From Microbacterium terrae (lineage in GTDB: Bacteria; Actinomycetota; Actinomycetes; Actinomycetales; Microbacteriaceae): DNA of 64,000 bases. A program made the position numbers and the translations under genes. Shown here one piece after another: positions 51,153 through 59,791 of this stretch. The stretch is taken from assembly GCF_017831975.1 (NCBI RefSeq), contig NZ_JAFDSS010000001.1, positions 1,674,001-1,738,000 on the forward strand. Reading direction: 5' to 3'. The notes beneath the pieces are model-generated. The model did no database searches. It saw nothing but the letters and a program-made list of their open reading frames with translations, and was not told the DNA's origin. Each line of letters begins with the position of its first letter. Position 1 is the first letter of the stretch.

Positions 51153-52436
51153 TTGCGACCCATGCACCGCACCCATGCCGCAACCGGCGCCCACACCATG
51201 TCGGCGGGCCTGCCCGCCGCCGTCGCCGGAACGATCGCCCTGGCGCTCACCGCCGCACCGGCCGCCGCGAACGCGGCGCCGCCGGCACCCGTCGACACCC
51301 GGCTCGACGACGCGCGCCGCACCGCCGGCGGGGCGACCACGCGCGCCGAGCTGCGCGCGGCCTCCGCCGCAGCGCAGCCGATGACGCTCGTCGCGCAGGC
51401 AGCTCCCGCCACGGCCACGGCGACGGCCACGCTCCGCGCCGCCGCGACGGCGGTGCCGAGCACCTACACGGTGGTGCGCGGCGACACCGTCTACGGCATC
51501 GCCGCGCGGTTCGGGCTCCGCACGGCAGACGTCCTCACCCTGAACAAGCTGACCGCGCGGTCGGTCATCTACCCGGGCCAGAAGCTCACCCTCACCGGCG
51601 GGTCGGGCGGATCCACCGGCGGCGGGTCCAGCTCGGGCTCGGCGGCATCCGGAACGTACACAGTGCAAGCCGGCGACACCGTCTCGTCGATCGCGAAGAA
51701 GCACGGCGCGACGACGAACGCCGTGCTGTCGGCCAACAAGCTCGGATGGTCGTCGATCATCTATCCCGGCCAGAAGCTGACGATCCCCGGCGCGACGTCG
51801 TCGACGGGCTCGACCGCCACCAGCGGGTCGAACAGCTCGGGGGGCGCGTCGGCGGGCGCATCGACCACCTCAGCGGTCGGCGGCTCGTACACCGTCACAG
51901 CCGGCGACACCGTCTCGTCGATCGCCGGCAGGCACGGCGTCGGGGTGGCCGCGATGCTCACCGCCAACAAGCTCGGATGGTCGTCGATCATCTACCCCGG
52001 CCAGAAGCTCACGATCCCGTCGAGCACCGGCCTCAATGCGCCGCAGACCGAGAACGCGCTGCTCATCATCCAGGTGGGCCGCGAACTCGGCGTGCCAGAC
52101 CGCGGCATCGCGATCGCGCTCGGCACCGCGATGCAGGAGTCGTGGATCCGCAACCTCGACTACGGCGACCGGGACTCGCTCGGCCTCTTCCAGCAGCGCC
52201 CGAGCACGGGATGGGGAACCGCCGAGCAGGTGCGCGATCGCGTGCGGTCGATCAAGGCCTTCTTCGGCGGCCCGTCGGATCCGAACGGGTCGCGCACGCG
52301 GGGCCTCCTCGACATCCCCGGATGGCAGAACATGAGCTTCGCCGACGCCGCGCAGGCCGTGCAGATCTCCGCCTACCCGGAGCGGTATGCGCAGTGGGAG
52401 AAGCCGGCCTACGCGTGGCTCGCCGCGCTCGGGTGA
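51153..52436 (+). CDS. Secreted LysM peptidoglycan-binding protein with lysozyme-like domain
   Basis: 427 residues. An N-terminal signal (AAVAGTIALALTAAPAAANA) is followed by three LysM domains at about residues 104-147, 168-211 and 245-288, each with the pattern YTV..GDTV..IA and SIIYPGQKLT, joined by Gly/Ser-rich linkers. Domains two and three are very similar, pointing to recent duplication. The last ~130 residues (AMQESWIRNLDYGDRDSLGLFQQRP) resemble a lysozyme-like fold with a plausible catalytic Glu. Likely cell-wall hydrolase or remodeler. TTG at 51153 is preferred because of the ribosome site; ATG 51162 is the alternative. Confidence 0.88.
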   Translation: MRPMHRTHAATGAHTMSAGLPAAVAGTIALALTAAPAAANAAPPAPVDTRLDDARRTAGGATTRAELRAASAAAQPMTLVAQAAPATATATATLRAAATAVPSTYTVVRGDTVYGIAARFGLRTADVLTLNKLTARSVIYPGQKLTLTGGSGGSTGGGSSSGSAASGTYTVQAGDTVSSIAKKHGATTNAVLSANKLGWSSIIYPGQKLTIPGATSSTGSTATSGSNSSGGASAGASTTSAVGGSYTVTAGDTVSSIAGRHGVGVAAMLTANKLGWSSIIYPGQKLTIPSSTGLNAPQTENALLIIQVGRELGVPDRGIAIALGTAMQESWIRNLDYGDRDSLGLFQQRPSTGWGTAEQVRDRVRSIKAFFGGPSDPNGSRTRGLLDIPGWQNMSFADAAQAVQISAYPERYAQWEKPAYAWLAALG

Positions 52437-52525
52437 CCCGCCGGTGCGGCATCCGGCGCCTCGACTGTCGTCACATCGTGACTTCCACGGGTGAGCCGTT
52501 GCCCGGGCTCTCAGCTATCCGTCCC

Positions 52526-52531
52526 TAGACT
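52526..52531 (+). promoter_or_regulatory. Leaderless-type -10 of the PASTA kinase gene
   Basis: TAGACT with a 6-nt spacer (TTCAGC) before GTG 52538. Confidence 0.6.
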
Positions 52532-52537
52532 TTCAGC

Positions 52538-54484
52538 GTGAGCACGAGTCAGCAGACGGATCCGCTGATCGGCCGTCTCGTCGACGGCCGATACCGCGTG
52601 CGTGCCCGCATCGCCCGTGGCGGCATGGCCACGGTGTACGTCGCCACCGACCTGCGTCTCGAGCGCCGCGTCGCCATCAAGGTGATGCACTCGCATCTGA
52701 GTGACGACACGGTGTTCCAGAGCCGGTTCATCCAGGAGGCCCGCGCCGCCGCCCGGCTCGCCGACCCGAACGTCGTGAACGTGTTCGACCAGGGTCAGGA
52801 CGGCGAGATGGCGTATCTCGTCATGGAGTACCTGCCCGGCATCACGCTGCGCGAGCTGCTGCGCGAACAGCGCCGGCTCACCGTGCCGCAGGCGATCTCG
52901 ATCATGGATGCCGTGCTCTCGGGCCTCGCGGCAGCCCACCGCGCCGGGATCGTGCACCGCGACGTCAAGCCCGAGAACGTGCTCCTCGCGGAGGACGGCC
53001 GAATCAAGATCGGCGACTTCGGCCTGGCGCGTGCCACGACGGCGAACACGGCGACCGGCTCGCAGCTGCTCGGCACGATCGCGTACCTCGCTCCGGAACT
53101 CGTCACCCGCGGCATGGCCGACGCCCGCAGCGACATCTACTCGCTCGGCATCATGCTCTACGAGATCCTCACCGGCGAGCAGCCGTACAAGGGCGAGCAG
53201 CCGATGCAGATCGCGTTCCAGCACGCCACCGACTCGGTGCCGCGCCCGAGCGTGAAGAACCCCGGAGTGCCCGAGCCGCTCGACGAGCTGGTGCTGTGGG
53301 CGACCGAGAAGAACCCCGACGAGCGCCCCGTCGACGCTCGCGAGATGCTCGAGCGGCTGCGCGAGATCGAGCGGCAGCTCGGCGTCACCCCGGCGGTGAC
53401 CCGCACCGGTCCGATCGCGACGATCGGCGACGACGCCGCCGACTCGGGCGACCTCACCGCGGTGCTGCCCACGGCGACCGGGTCCATCGCCGTGGCCGCG
53501 GCAGCCGTCGACATCGACAACGCCGCGCAGCTGCGCAAGATCACCCGGCGACGCGCCGCCCGCGGCTGGTGGCTGCTCGCGGTGGTGCTGCTGCTCGCGG
53601 GGCTCGCCGCCGGCGCCGGCTGGTGGTTCGGCTCAGGACCCGGATCGATGGTCGCAGTGGCCGATGTCACCGGGGGCACCTACGCGGAGGCCCAGGAGCG
53701 CCTCGCCGAGGACTCGCTCGTCGCAATCGAGAAGAGCGAGACCAGTCTCGACGTCGAGGCGGGCACCGTGACCCGCACCGTACCGGGATCGGGTGCGCGG
53801 CTCGACAAGGATGCGACGGTCGACGTCTACGTCTCGCTCGGTCCAGCCGAGGCGACGTTCGAGAAGCTCAACGGTCAGTCCTCCGATGATGTGATCGCCG
53901 CGCTCGACGCCGAGCACATCGAGGTCGGCGAGATCCTTTCGTACTACACCGACTGGGCTGAAGGCACCGTGGCGTACGTCGCGGTGCAGCCTGCCGCCGG
54001 CGGCGACACGGTCGAGTGCGGCGACGGATGCACCGTGCACCAGGGCGACACGGCGACGCTGGGCGTCTCGCTCGGCACCCTCCCCGACGTGGTGGGCATG
54101 CCGGCGGACCAGGCGCGCTCGACGCTGACCGACGCCGGCCTCGTCGTCGCCGACGAGGATCAGCAGCAGGCCAGCGACACGGTCGCCGCCGGTTCCGTGA
54201 TCGCCATCACCGAGCGCGAGACGAGCGGCTGGTGGCGCGAGGGCGACAAGACGACCCTGATCGTCTCGACCGGACCGCCCACCTACCCGGTGCCGAGCGT
54301 GACCGGCCTCACCCGCGACGTCGCTGCGCAGACGCTGCGCGACGCCGGATTCGAGGTCAACTACTCACTGCTGTGGAATGTGTGGCCCGACGAGCTCACC
54401 TCGGTGACCGCCCAGGACCCCGGGGCCGACACCTATCACGTGCGCGGCACGACCATCACGCTGCAGATCACCGGCACCGGCTGA
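52538..54484 (+). CDS. pknL: Serine/threonine kinase with PASTA domains (PknL type)
   Basis: 648 residues. Kinase domain about 15-280 with complete motifs: GGMATVYVA, VAIKVM, HRDVKPENVLL, DFGLARA, GTIAYLAPE and SDIYSLGIMLYE. One membrane helix near 342-364 (WWLLAVVLLLAGLAAGAGWW). Four PASTA-like repeats follow (about 370-437, 438-512, 513-578, 579-648), which bind muropeptides or lipid II in related kinases. The second repeat has an inserted Cys pair (VECGDGCTV). Context with the Rv2175c-like protein, DAHP synthase and prenyl synthase matches the pknL locus of Mycobacterium, although that kinase lacks PASTA domains as I recall. Confidence 0.93.
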   Translation: MSTSQQTDPLIGRLVDGRYRVRARIARGGMATVYVATDLRLERRVAIKVMHSHLSDDTVFQSRFIQEARAAARLADPNVVNVFDQGQDGEMAYLVMEYLPGITLRELLREQRRLTVPQAISIMDAVLSGLAAAHRAGIVHRDVKPENVLLAEDGRIKIGDFGLARATTANTATGSQLLGTIAYLAPELVTRGMADARSDIYSLGIMLYEILTGEQPYKGEQPMQIAFQHATDSVPRPSVKNPGVPEPLDELVLWATEKNPDERPVDAREMLERLREIERQLGVTPAVTRTGPIATIGDDAADSGDLTAVLPTATGSIAVAAAAVDIDNAAQLRKITRRRAARGWWLLAVVLLLAGLAAGAGWWFGSGPGSMVAVADVTGGTYAEAQERLAEDSLVAIEKSETSLDVEAGTVTRTVPGSGARLDKDATVDVYVSLGPAEATFEKLNGQSSDDVIAALDAEHIEVGEILSYYTDWAEGTVAYVAVQPAAGGDTVECGDGCTVHQGDTATLGVSLGTLPDVVGMPADQARSTLTDAGLVVADEDQQQASDTVAAGSVIAITERETSGWWREGDKTTLIVSTGPPTYPVPSVTGLTRDVAAQTLRDAGFEVNYSLLWNVWPDELTSVTAQDPGADTYHVRGTTITLQITGTG

Positions 54485-54527
54485 TTCCCGCTGGAGCTCA
54501 GCGGGTCCGGGCGTCGCGTGTCACCGC

Positions 54528-54620
54528 GCAGAACTCCACGGATCCGAAGCAGAGCCGCGGCGCGCCCGCAGAGTTCCGCGCTCCGCGGGCACGCGGGTGG
54601 GGAGATCCGTGGAGTTCTGC
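54528..54620. repeat. 93-bp palindromic element (REP/MITE-like)
   Basis: A 17-bp arm GCAGAACTCCACGGATC (54528-54544) is repeated perfectly in inverted form at 54604-54620. Inside the 59-bp centre a second hairpin is possible (GCCCGC 54564-54569 with GCGGGC 54585-54590), and GCAGAGTTCCGCG there resembles the arm sequence. It lies in the 249-bp gap between convergent pknL and the DAHP synthase gene. Confidence 0.8.
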
Positions 54621-54689
54621 ACGCCGGACCCGGAGCCACACACCGCCACGCCGTGGGCCGAGCCGCGCGTCGACCGGCCCGTCGACGAC

Positions 54690-54719
54690 GGAGGGCGCCC
54701 GCATCGGCGGACGCCCTCC
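54690..54719 (-). terminator. Terminator hairpin of the DAHP synthase gene
   Basis: GGAGGGCG (54690-54697) pairs with CGCCCTCC (54712-54719), with further CCGC/GCGG pairing inside; 14 nt after the stop on the minus strand. Could also act for pknL. No long U run. Confidence 0.65.
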
Positions 54720-54733
54720 CTCGAATCGAGACC

Positions 54734-56071
54734 TCAGCGCTTCTCGAGCTCCTCGGCCACGAGGAAGGCGAGCTCGAGCGACTGCATGTGGTTCAGGCGC
54801 GGGTCGCACAGCGACTCGTAGCGGGTCGCGAGGGTGGCCTCGTCGATCTGCTCCGAACCGCCGAGGCACTCGGTGACGTCGTCGCCGGTGAGCTCGACGT
54901 GGATGCCTCCGGGGAAGGTGCCCACCGAGCGGTGCGCCTCGAAGAAGCCGCGCACCTCGTCGACGACGTCGTCGAAGCGACGCGTCTTGTAGCCGGTGGG
55001 CGTGGTGATGCCGTTGCCGTGCATCGGGTCGGTGACCCACAGCGGGGTCGCCCCCGAGTCCTGGACGGCTTCGAGCAGCGGCGGCAGCGCGTCGCGGATC
55101 TTTCCTGCGCCCATGCGGGTGATGAACGTGAGTCGCCCGGGCTCGCGGTTCGGGTCGAGCTTGTCGATGAGCGCGAGCGCGGTCTCGGGCGACGTGGTCG
55201 GGCCGAGCTTCACGCCGATGGGGTTGCGGATCTTCGAGAAGTAGTCGACGTGCGCGCCGTCGAGGTCGCGCGTGCGCTCACCGATCCACAGGAAGTGCGC
55301 CGACGTGTTGTACGGCGTGCTGGTGCGCGAGTCGATGCGCGTCATCGGCCGCTCGTAGTCCATCAGCAGACCCTCGTGGCCGGTGAAGAACTCGACGCGC
55401 TTGAGCTCGTCGAAGTCGGCGCCGGCGGCCTCCATGAACTTGATGGCCCGGTCGATCTCGGTGGCGAGTCGCTCGTACTGCTGGTTGGCCGGGTTCTGCG
55501 CGAAGCCCTTGTTCCACGAGTGCACCTCGCGCAGATCGGCGAAGCCGCCCTGCGTGAACGCGCGGATGAGGTTGATGGTCGAGGCGGCCGTGTGGTACCC
55601 CTTCAGCAGTCGCTGGGGGTCGGCCTGACGCGAGGCCGCGGTGAAGTCGTAGCCGTTGACGATGTCGCCGCGGTAGGCGGGCAGGGTGACGTCGCCGCGG
55701 GTCTCGGTGTCGCTCGAGCGGGGCTTGGCGAACTGGCCCGCCATGCGGCCCATCTTGACCACCGGCATCGAGGCGCCGTAGGTCAGCACAACTGCCATCT
55801 GCAGCACGGTCTTGATGCGATTGCGGATCTGCTCGGCGGTGGCCCCGGCGAACGTCTCGGCGCAGTCGCCGCCCTGCAGCAGGAACGCCTGACCGGATGC
55901 CGCGCGCGCGAGTCGATCGCGGAGGTTGTCGACCTCGCCGGCGAACACCAGCGGGGGCAGGATGGCCAGCTCGTCCGAGACTGCCGCGACGGCGTCGACG
56001 TCATACCACGAGGGCTGCTGCTTGATGGGCAGGGTCCGCCAGTGGTCGAGTCCGTCGAGGTCAGGAAGCAT
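54734..56071 (-). CDS. aroG: Class II 3-deoxy-7-phosphoheptulonate synthase
   Basis: First step of the shikimate pathway; 445 residues, plant/mycobacterial type II enzyme. Signatures: AFLLQGGDCAETFAG near residue 65, VVKMGRMAGQFAKPRS near 105, REVHSWNKGF, DYERPMTR, and TDPMHGNGITT. Metal ligands (Cys in GGDCAE, His in DPMHGN) are present. ATG at 56071 has TAGACT 6 nt upstream. Shorter at the N-terminus than the M. tuberculosis enzyme, as in other Microbacteriaceae. Confidence 0.96.
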   Translation of the reverse strand: MLPDLDGLDHWRTLPIKQQPSWYDVDAVAAVSDELAILPPLVFAGEVDNLRDRLARAASGQAFLLQGGDCAETFAGATAEQIRNRIKTVLQMAVVLTYGASMPVVKMGRMAGQFAKPRSSDTETRGDVTLPAYRGDIVNGYDFTAASRQADPQRLLKGYHTAASTINLIRAFTQGGFADLREVHSWNKGFAQNPANQQYERLATEIDRAIKFMEAAGADFDELKRVEFFTGHEGLLMDYERPMTRIDSRTSTPYNTSAHFLWIGERTRDLDGAHVDYFSKIRNPIGVKLGPTTSPETALALIDKLDPNREPGRLTFITRMGAGKIRDALPPLLEAVQDSGATPLWVTDPMHGNGITTPTGYKTRRFDDVVDEVRGFFEAHRSVGTFPGGIHVELTGDDVTECLGGSEQIDEATLATRYESLCDPRLNHMQSLELAFLVAEELEKR

Positions 56072-56077
56072 CCCTCG

Positions 56078-56083
56078 AGTCTA
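56078..56083 (-). promoter_or_regulatory. Leaderless-type -10 of the DAHP synthase gene
   Basis: TAGACT on the minus strand with a 6-nt spacer (CGAGGG) before ATG 56071. Confidence 0.6.
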
Positions 56084-56122
56084 GCCGCGCCGCGGGCGCC
56101 CGGATCCCCGTGTGACGGGTGT

Positions 56123-56809
56123 TCAGCTCGCGGTGTTGAGCCGGTCCTTCACCGTCGAGGCGTAGACGTCTTCGTACTCCTGCTCGCCGAGGCGCTGGAG
56201 CGCGACCATGATCTCGTCGGTGATGGAGCGGAGGATGTAGCGATCCCCCTCCATGCCCTCGAACCTCGAGAAGTCGAGGGGTTCGCCGATCACGATCCCG
56301 ACGCGGACCACGTTCGGGATGCGCCGCCCGATGGGCATCATCGTGTCGGTGTCGACCATCACGAGCGGCACGACCGGCACGCGCGCCTCGAGCGCCATGC
56401 GCGCGATTCCGGTGCGACCGCGGTACAGCTTGCCGTCGGGGCTGCGCGTGCCCTCCGGGTAGATGCCGAGGAGCTCACCGCGACCGAGCACCTGCAGACC
56501 CGTGTTGAGCGACGCCTCGGATGCCTTGCCCCCGGAGCGGTCGATCGGCAGCTGGCCGGTGGCCTTGAAGAACATGCGGGTGGCCCACCCCTTGAGGCCC
56601 TTGCCGGTGAAGTAGTCGCTCTTGGCGAGGAAGGCCACCGGCCGGTCGATCATCAGCGGCAGGAAGATCGAGTCGACGAACGAGAGGTGGTTGCTGGCGA
56701 GGATCGCGCCGCCCTCGGTGGGGATGTTGCGCCGGCCGACGATCCAGGGCCGGAAGATCGCCTTCACGATCGGTCCGATCACCACGTACTTCATCAGCCA
56801 GTAGAACAT
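56123..56809 (-). CDS. 1-acyl-sn-glycerol-3-phosphate acyltransferase family protein
   Basis: 228 residues; PlsC-type phospholipid acyltransferase. Catalytic NHLSFVD (HX4D) near residue 41, substrate loop KSDYF, and YPEGTRSPDG near 120. A short N-terminal membrane-associated segment (YWLMKYVVIGPIVKAIF). ATG at 56809 is 4 nt after the ROK kinase stop, so the two are cotranscribed. The frame is open upstream through the ROK gene but that is a shadow frame. Equivalent of the Rv2182c acyltransferase by neighbourhood. Confidence 0.92.
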   Translation of the reverse strand: MFYWLMKYVVIGPIVKAIFRPWIVGRRNIPTEGGAILASNHLSFVDSIFLPLMIDRPVAFLAKSDYFTGKGLKGWATRMFFKATGQLPIDRSGGKASEASLNTGLQVLGRGELLGIYPEGTRSPDGKLYRGRTGIARMALEARVPVVPLVMVDTDTMMPIGRRIPNVVRVGIVIGEPLDFSRFEGMEGDRYILRSITDEIMVALQRLGEQEYEDVYASTVKDRLNTAS

Positions 56810-56813
56810 CTGC

Positions 56814-57749
56814 TTACGCCTCGGCTCCGGCGAGGTCGGCGACGCCGATGACTCCGGCGTCGTTGACGAGCTGCGCGATGGCGAAGTCGGCGACGGGGCG
56901 GTCGCCGTAGCCGGGCAGCGACGTCTCGTAAGCGAGGCGCACGGGGGCGAGCAGGTCGTCGCCGAGCTGGGCCACTCCCCCGCCGATGACGAAGAGCTCG
57001 GGGTCGAGCACGGCCTGGAACCCGCCGCACGACTCGCCGAGAGCAGTAGCCACGCGGCGAAGCGCCTCGGTCGCGCCCGGGTCTCCGGCGAGCACCAGTC
57101 GCGACACAGACGGTCCCGAGATCGAGCCCTTCTCGGCCCGCAGGGCTGCGAGTGCCGCGCCGATGCCGCCACCGTCGGCGATGTCGTTCGCCTCGCGCTG
57201 CAGCGCTCGACCGGATGCATACTGCTCCAGGCATCCGTTCTGTCCGCAGCCGCACGGCAGACCGTCACGGGTGAAGCGGATGTGGCCGAGCTCGCCGCCG
57301 ATGCCGTGGCCGCCGCGGAAGAGCGCGCCGTCGAGCACGATGGCTCCGCCGACGCCCGTGCCCATGGTGAGCATGACCATGTTGCGCACGCCGCGACCGG
57401 CGCCGAACCGATACTCGGCCCAGCCTGCGGCGTTCGCGTCGTTCTCGATGGTGACGGGAAGGTCGATGCCCGCCTCGAGCGCGGCCTTCAGCGGCTCGTT
57501 GCGCCACGCGATGTTCGGGGCGTGGATCACGACCGCGCGATCACGGTCGATGAAGCCGGCGGCAGCGACGCCGACGGCGGCGATGTCGTGCTGAGAACGG
57601 AAGTGGCGGGCCATGTCGATGACGGCCTGCGCGAGCGCCCGGGTGTCGTGCGGCGTGTCGACGCGTACTTTCTCGAGGATGCGCCCGTCGTCGGTGACCA
57701 GGCCTCCCGCGATCTTGGTTCCGCCGATGTCGATGCCGACGTTGAGCAC
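56814..57749 (-). CDS. ROK family glucokinase
   Basis: 311 residues; phosphorylates glucose with ATP. ATP-binding VGIDIGGTKIAGGLV at the start, IENDANAAGWAEY, TMGTGVGGAIVLDG, and the ROK zinc motif CGCGQNGCLEQYASG near residue 170 with GHIRF before it. GTG at 57749 begins at the ATP strand and has GGAGAGGGAGAG upstream. The TAGACT hexamer at 57790-57795 gives a leader of about 34 nt. Residues after 200 are the second ASKHA half. Confidence 0.94.
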   Translation of the reverse strand: MLNVGIDIGGTKIAGGLVTDDGRILEKVRVDTPHDTRALAQAVIDMARHFRSQHDIAAVGVAAAGFIDRDRAVVIHAPNIAWRNEPLKAALEAGIDLPVTIENDANAAGWAEYRFGAGRGVRNMVMLTMGTGVGGAIVLDGALFRGGHGIGGELGHIRFTRDGLPCGCGQNGCLEQYASGRALQREANDIADGGGIGAALAALRAEKGSISGPSVSRLVLAGDPGATEALRRVATALGESCGGFQAVLDPELFVIGGGVAQLGDDLLAPVRLAYETSLPGYGDRPVADFAIAQLVNDAGVIGVADLAGAEA

Positions 57750-57789
57750 GCTCTCCCTCTCCGGCCGGCGCGGGCGCGACGGCGGTTGA

Positions 57790-57795
57790 AGTCTA
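57790..57795 (-). promoter_or_regulatory. -10 element of the ROK glucokinase operon
   Basis: TAGACT on the minus strand, 41 nt before GTG 57749, with a normal leader and ribosome site. Confidence 0.5.
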
Positions 57796-57845
57796 GTGCG
57801 CAGTGCGGAATGCACACCCCCGTGGGGCACTGCCGGCCGTCACAT

Positions 57846-57851
57846 TAGAAT
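57846..57851 (+). promoter_or_regulatory. -10 element of the acyl-CoA synthetase gene
   Basis: TAGAAT, 46 nt before GTG 57898; leader of about 40 nt with a GAAGGAG ribosome site. Confidence 0.6.
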
Positions 57852-57897
57852 CGGATGCATCACCCGAGAAGTGTCAGCCGGTACCGAAGGAGCTGCC

Positions 57898-59724
57898 GTG
57901 GTCCAGTTTGAAGTCCCCCCGATCGTCCCAGCCGATCCCACAGCCAATGTGACCGACCTGCTCGTCGAGCGCGTCAAGGCCACGCCCGACCTCGCCCTGT
58001 TCGCCGTCCCCGATGGCGAAGTATGGCGCGACATCACCGCCGCCACCTTTGAGAAGCAGGTCATCGCCCTCGCGAAGGGCTTCGTCGCCGCCGGCATCGA
58101 GCCCGGCGAGAAGGTCGGGTTCATCGCCCGCACCACGTACGACTGGACGCTCGTCGACTTCGCACTCTTCTACGCGGGCGCGGTCATGGTCCCGATCTAC
58201 GAGACGAGCTCCCCCGCCCAGGTGTCGTGGATCCTCTCCGACTCCGGGGCGATCGCCTGCATCGCCGAGTCGGCCGACCACTCCGCGCGCATCGCCGAGA
58301 TCCGCGAGGAGGTGCCGCTCGTGCGCTCGGTGTGGGAGATGCACGCCGGCGACCTCGACCGCCTCGAGACCGAAGGCGCATCCGTTCCCGACGAGGAGAT
58401 CGAGCGCCGCCGCTCGATCGCGAACGGCGCCGACATCGCGACGCTGATCTACACGTCGGGTTCGACCGGGCGCCCGAAGGGATGCGTGCTCACGCACAGC
58501 AACTTCGTCGAGCTCACCCGCAACGCGACGAAGTCCAACCGCGAGGTCTTCGAGACGCCCGGCGCCTCGACACTGCTGTTCATCACGACGGCGCACGTGT
58601 TCGCCCGGTTCATCTCGATCCTCGACATCCACGCCGGTGTGAAGACGGGCCACCAGCCCGACACCAAGCAGCTGCTGCCGGCGCTCGGCTCGTTCAAGCC
58701 GACGTTCCTCCTCGCGGTTCCGCGTGTGTTCGAGAAGGTCTACAACTCCGCGGAGCAGAAGGCTGAAGCGGGCGGCAAGGGCAAGATCTTCCGGGCCGCA
58801 GCCCACACGGCCGTCGAGCACTCGACCCTCGTGCAGGAGGGCAAGAAGGTGCCCCTCATGACGAAGATCAAGTTCTCGCTCTTCGACAAGCTCGTCTACT
58901 CGAAGCTGCGCACCGCGATGGGCGGCAACGTGGAGTACGCCGTGTCGGGCTCGGCGCCGCTCGGCCCGCGCCTGGGCCACTTCTTCCACAGCCTGGGCGT
59001 GACGATCCTCGAGGGCTACGGCCTCACCGAGACCACGGCGCCCGCGACGGTGAACCAGGCGCGCAAGTCCAAGATCGGCACGGTCGGCCCGGTGATCCCC
59101 GGTGTCGGCGTGCGTCTGGCCGACGACGGCGAGATCGAGGTCAGCGGCGTCAACGTGTTCAAGGAGTACTGGCGCAACCCCGAGGCTACCGCCGCCGCGT
59201 TCGACGGCGCGTGGTTCAAGACCGGTGACATCGGCGCGTTCGACGCCGAGGGCTTCCTCACGATCACGGGCCGCAAGAAGGAGATCCTCGTCACCGCCGG
59301 CGGCAAGAACGTCGCCCCGGCCGCCCTCGAGGACCCCATCCGCGCGAACCCGATCGTCGGCCAGGTCGTCGTCGTCGGCGACCAGAAGCCGTTCATCGCT
59401 GCGCTGGTCACCCTCGACACCGAGATGCTGCCGACGTGGCTGGCGAACAACGGCCTGTCCGCTGACATGTCGCTGGCGGATGCCGCGCAGAACGACGCCG
59501 TCCGCGCCGAGGTGCAGCGCGCCATCGACCACGCGAACACGACGGTGTCGCGCGCCGAATCGATCCGCAAGTTCACGATCCTCGCGACGGAGTGGACCGA
59601 GGCGAGCGGACACCTCACGCCGAAGATGAGCATCAAGCGCAACGTCATCCTCGACGACTTCGCGGGCGACGTCGAAGCGCTCTACGCGGTTCCCGCAGAC
59701 ACCACGAACGTGTCATTGAAGTAA
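57898..59724 (+). CDS. Long-chain fatty acid-CoA ligase (FadD15-like)
   Basis: 608 residues, adenylate-forming superfamily. AMP motif IYTSGSTGRPKGCVLTHSN near residue 185, VSGSAPLGPRLG, EGYGLTETTAPATVN near 375, FKTGDIGAFDAEGFL, and the C-terminal GRKKEILVTAGGKNVAP with SIKRN near the end. Activates fatty acids as CoA thioesters at the membrane. GTG at 57898 has GAAGGAG 6 nt upstream. Corresponds to fadD15 of Mycobacterium by neighbourhood with the acyltransferase and kinase genes. Confidence 0.94.
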   Translation: MVQFEVPPIVPADPTANVTDLLVERVKATPDLALFAVPDGEVWRDITAATFEKQVIALAKGFVAAGIEPGEKVGFIARTTYDWTLVDFALFYAGAVMVPIYETSSPAQVSWILSDSGAIACIAESADHSARIAEIREEVPLVRSVWEMHAGDLDRLETEGASVPDEEIERRRSIANGADIATLIYTSGSTGRPKGCVLTHSNFVELTRNATKSNREVFETPGASTLLFITTAHVFARFISILDIHAGVKTGHQPDTKQLLPALGSFKPTFLLAVPRVFEKVYNSAEQKAEAGGKGKIFRAAAHTAVEHSTLVQEGKKVPLMTKIKFSLFDKLVYSKLRTAMGGNVEYAVSGSAPLGPRLGHFFHSLGVTILEGYGLTETTAPATVNQARKSKIGTVGPVIPGVGVRLADDGEIEVSGVNVFKEYWRNPEATAAAFDGAWFKTGDIGAFDAEGFLTITGRKKEILVTAGGKNVAPAALEDPIRANPIVGQVVVVGDQKPFIAALVTLDTEMLPTWLANNGLSADMSLADAAQNDAVRAEVQRAIDHANTTVSRAESIRKFTILATEWTEASGHLTPKMSIKRNVILDDFAGDVEALYAVPADTTNVSLK

Positions 59725-59740
59725 GCGGCCCGATCGCGGC

Positions 59741-59773
59741 GAAGCCCCGGACCTCTTCGGAGGGCCGGGGCTT
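59741..59773. terminator. Bidirectional terminator between acyl-CoA synthetase and def
   Basis: GAAGCCCCGG-A-CCTC pairs with GAGG-G-CCGGGGCTTC around a TTCG tetraloop; convergent genes on both sides. Confidence 0.88.
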
Positions 59774-59791
59774 CGTGCATCCGCTTCGACG

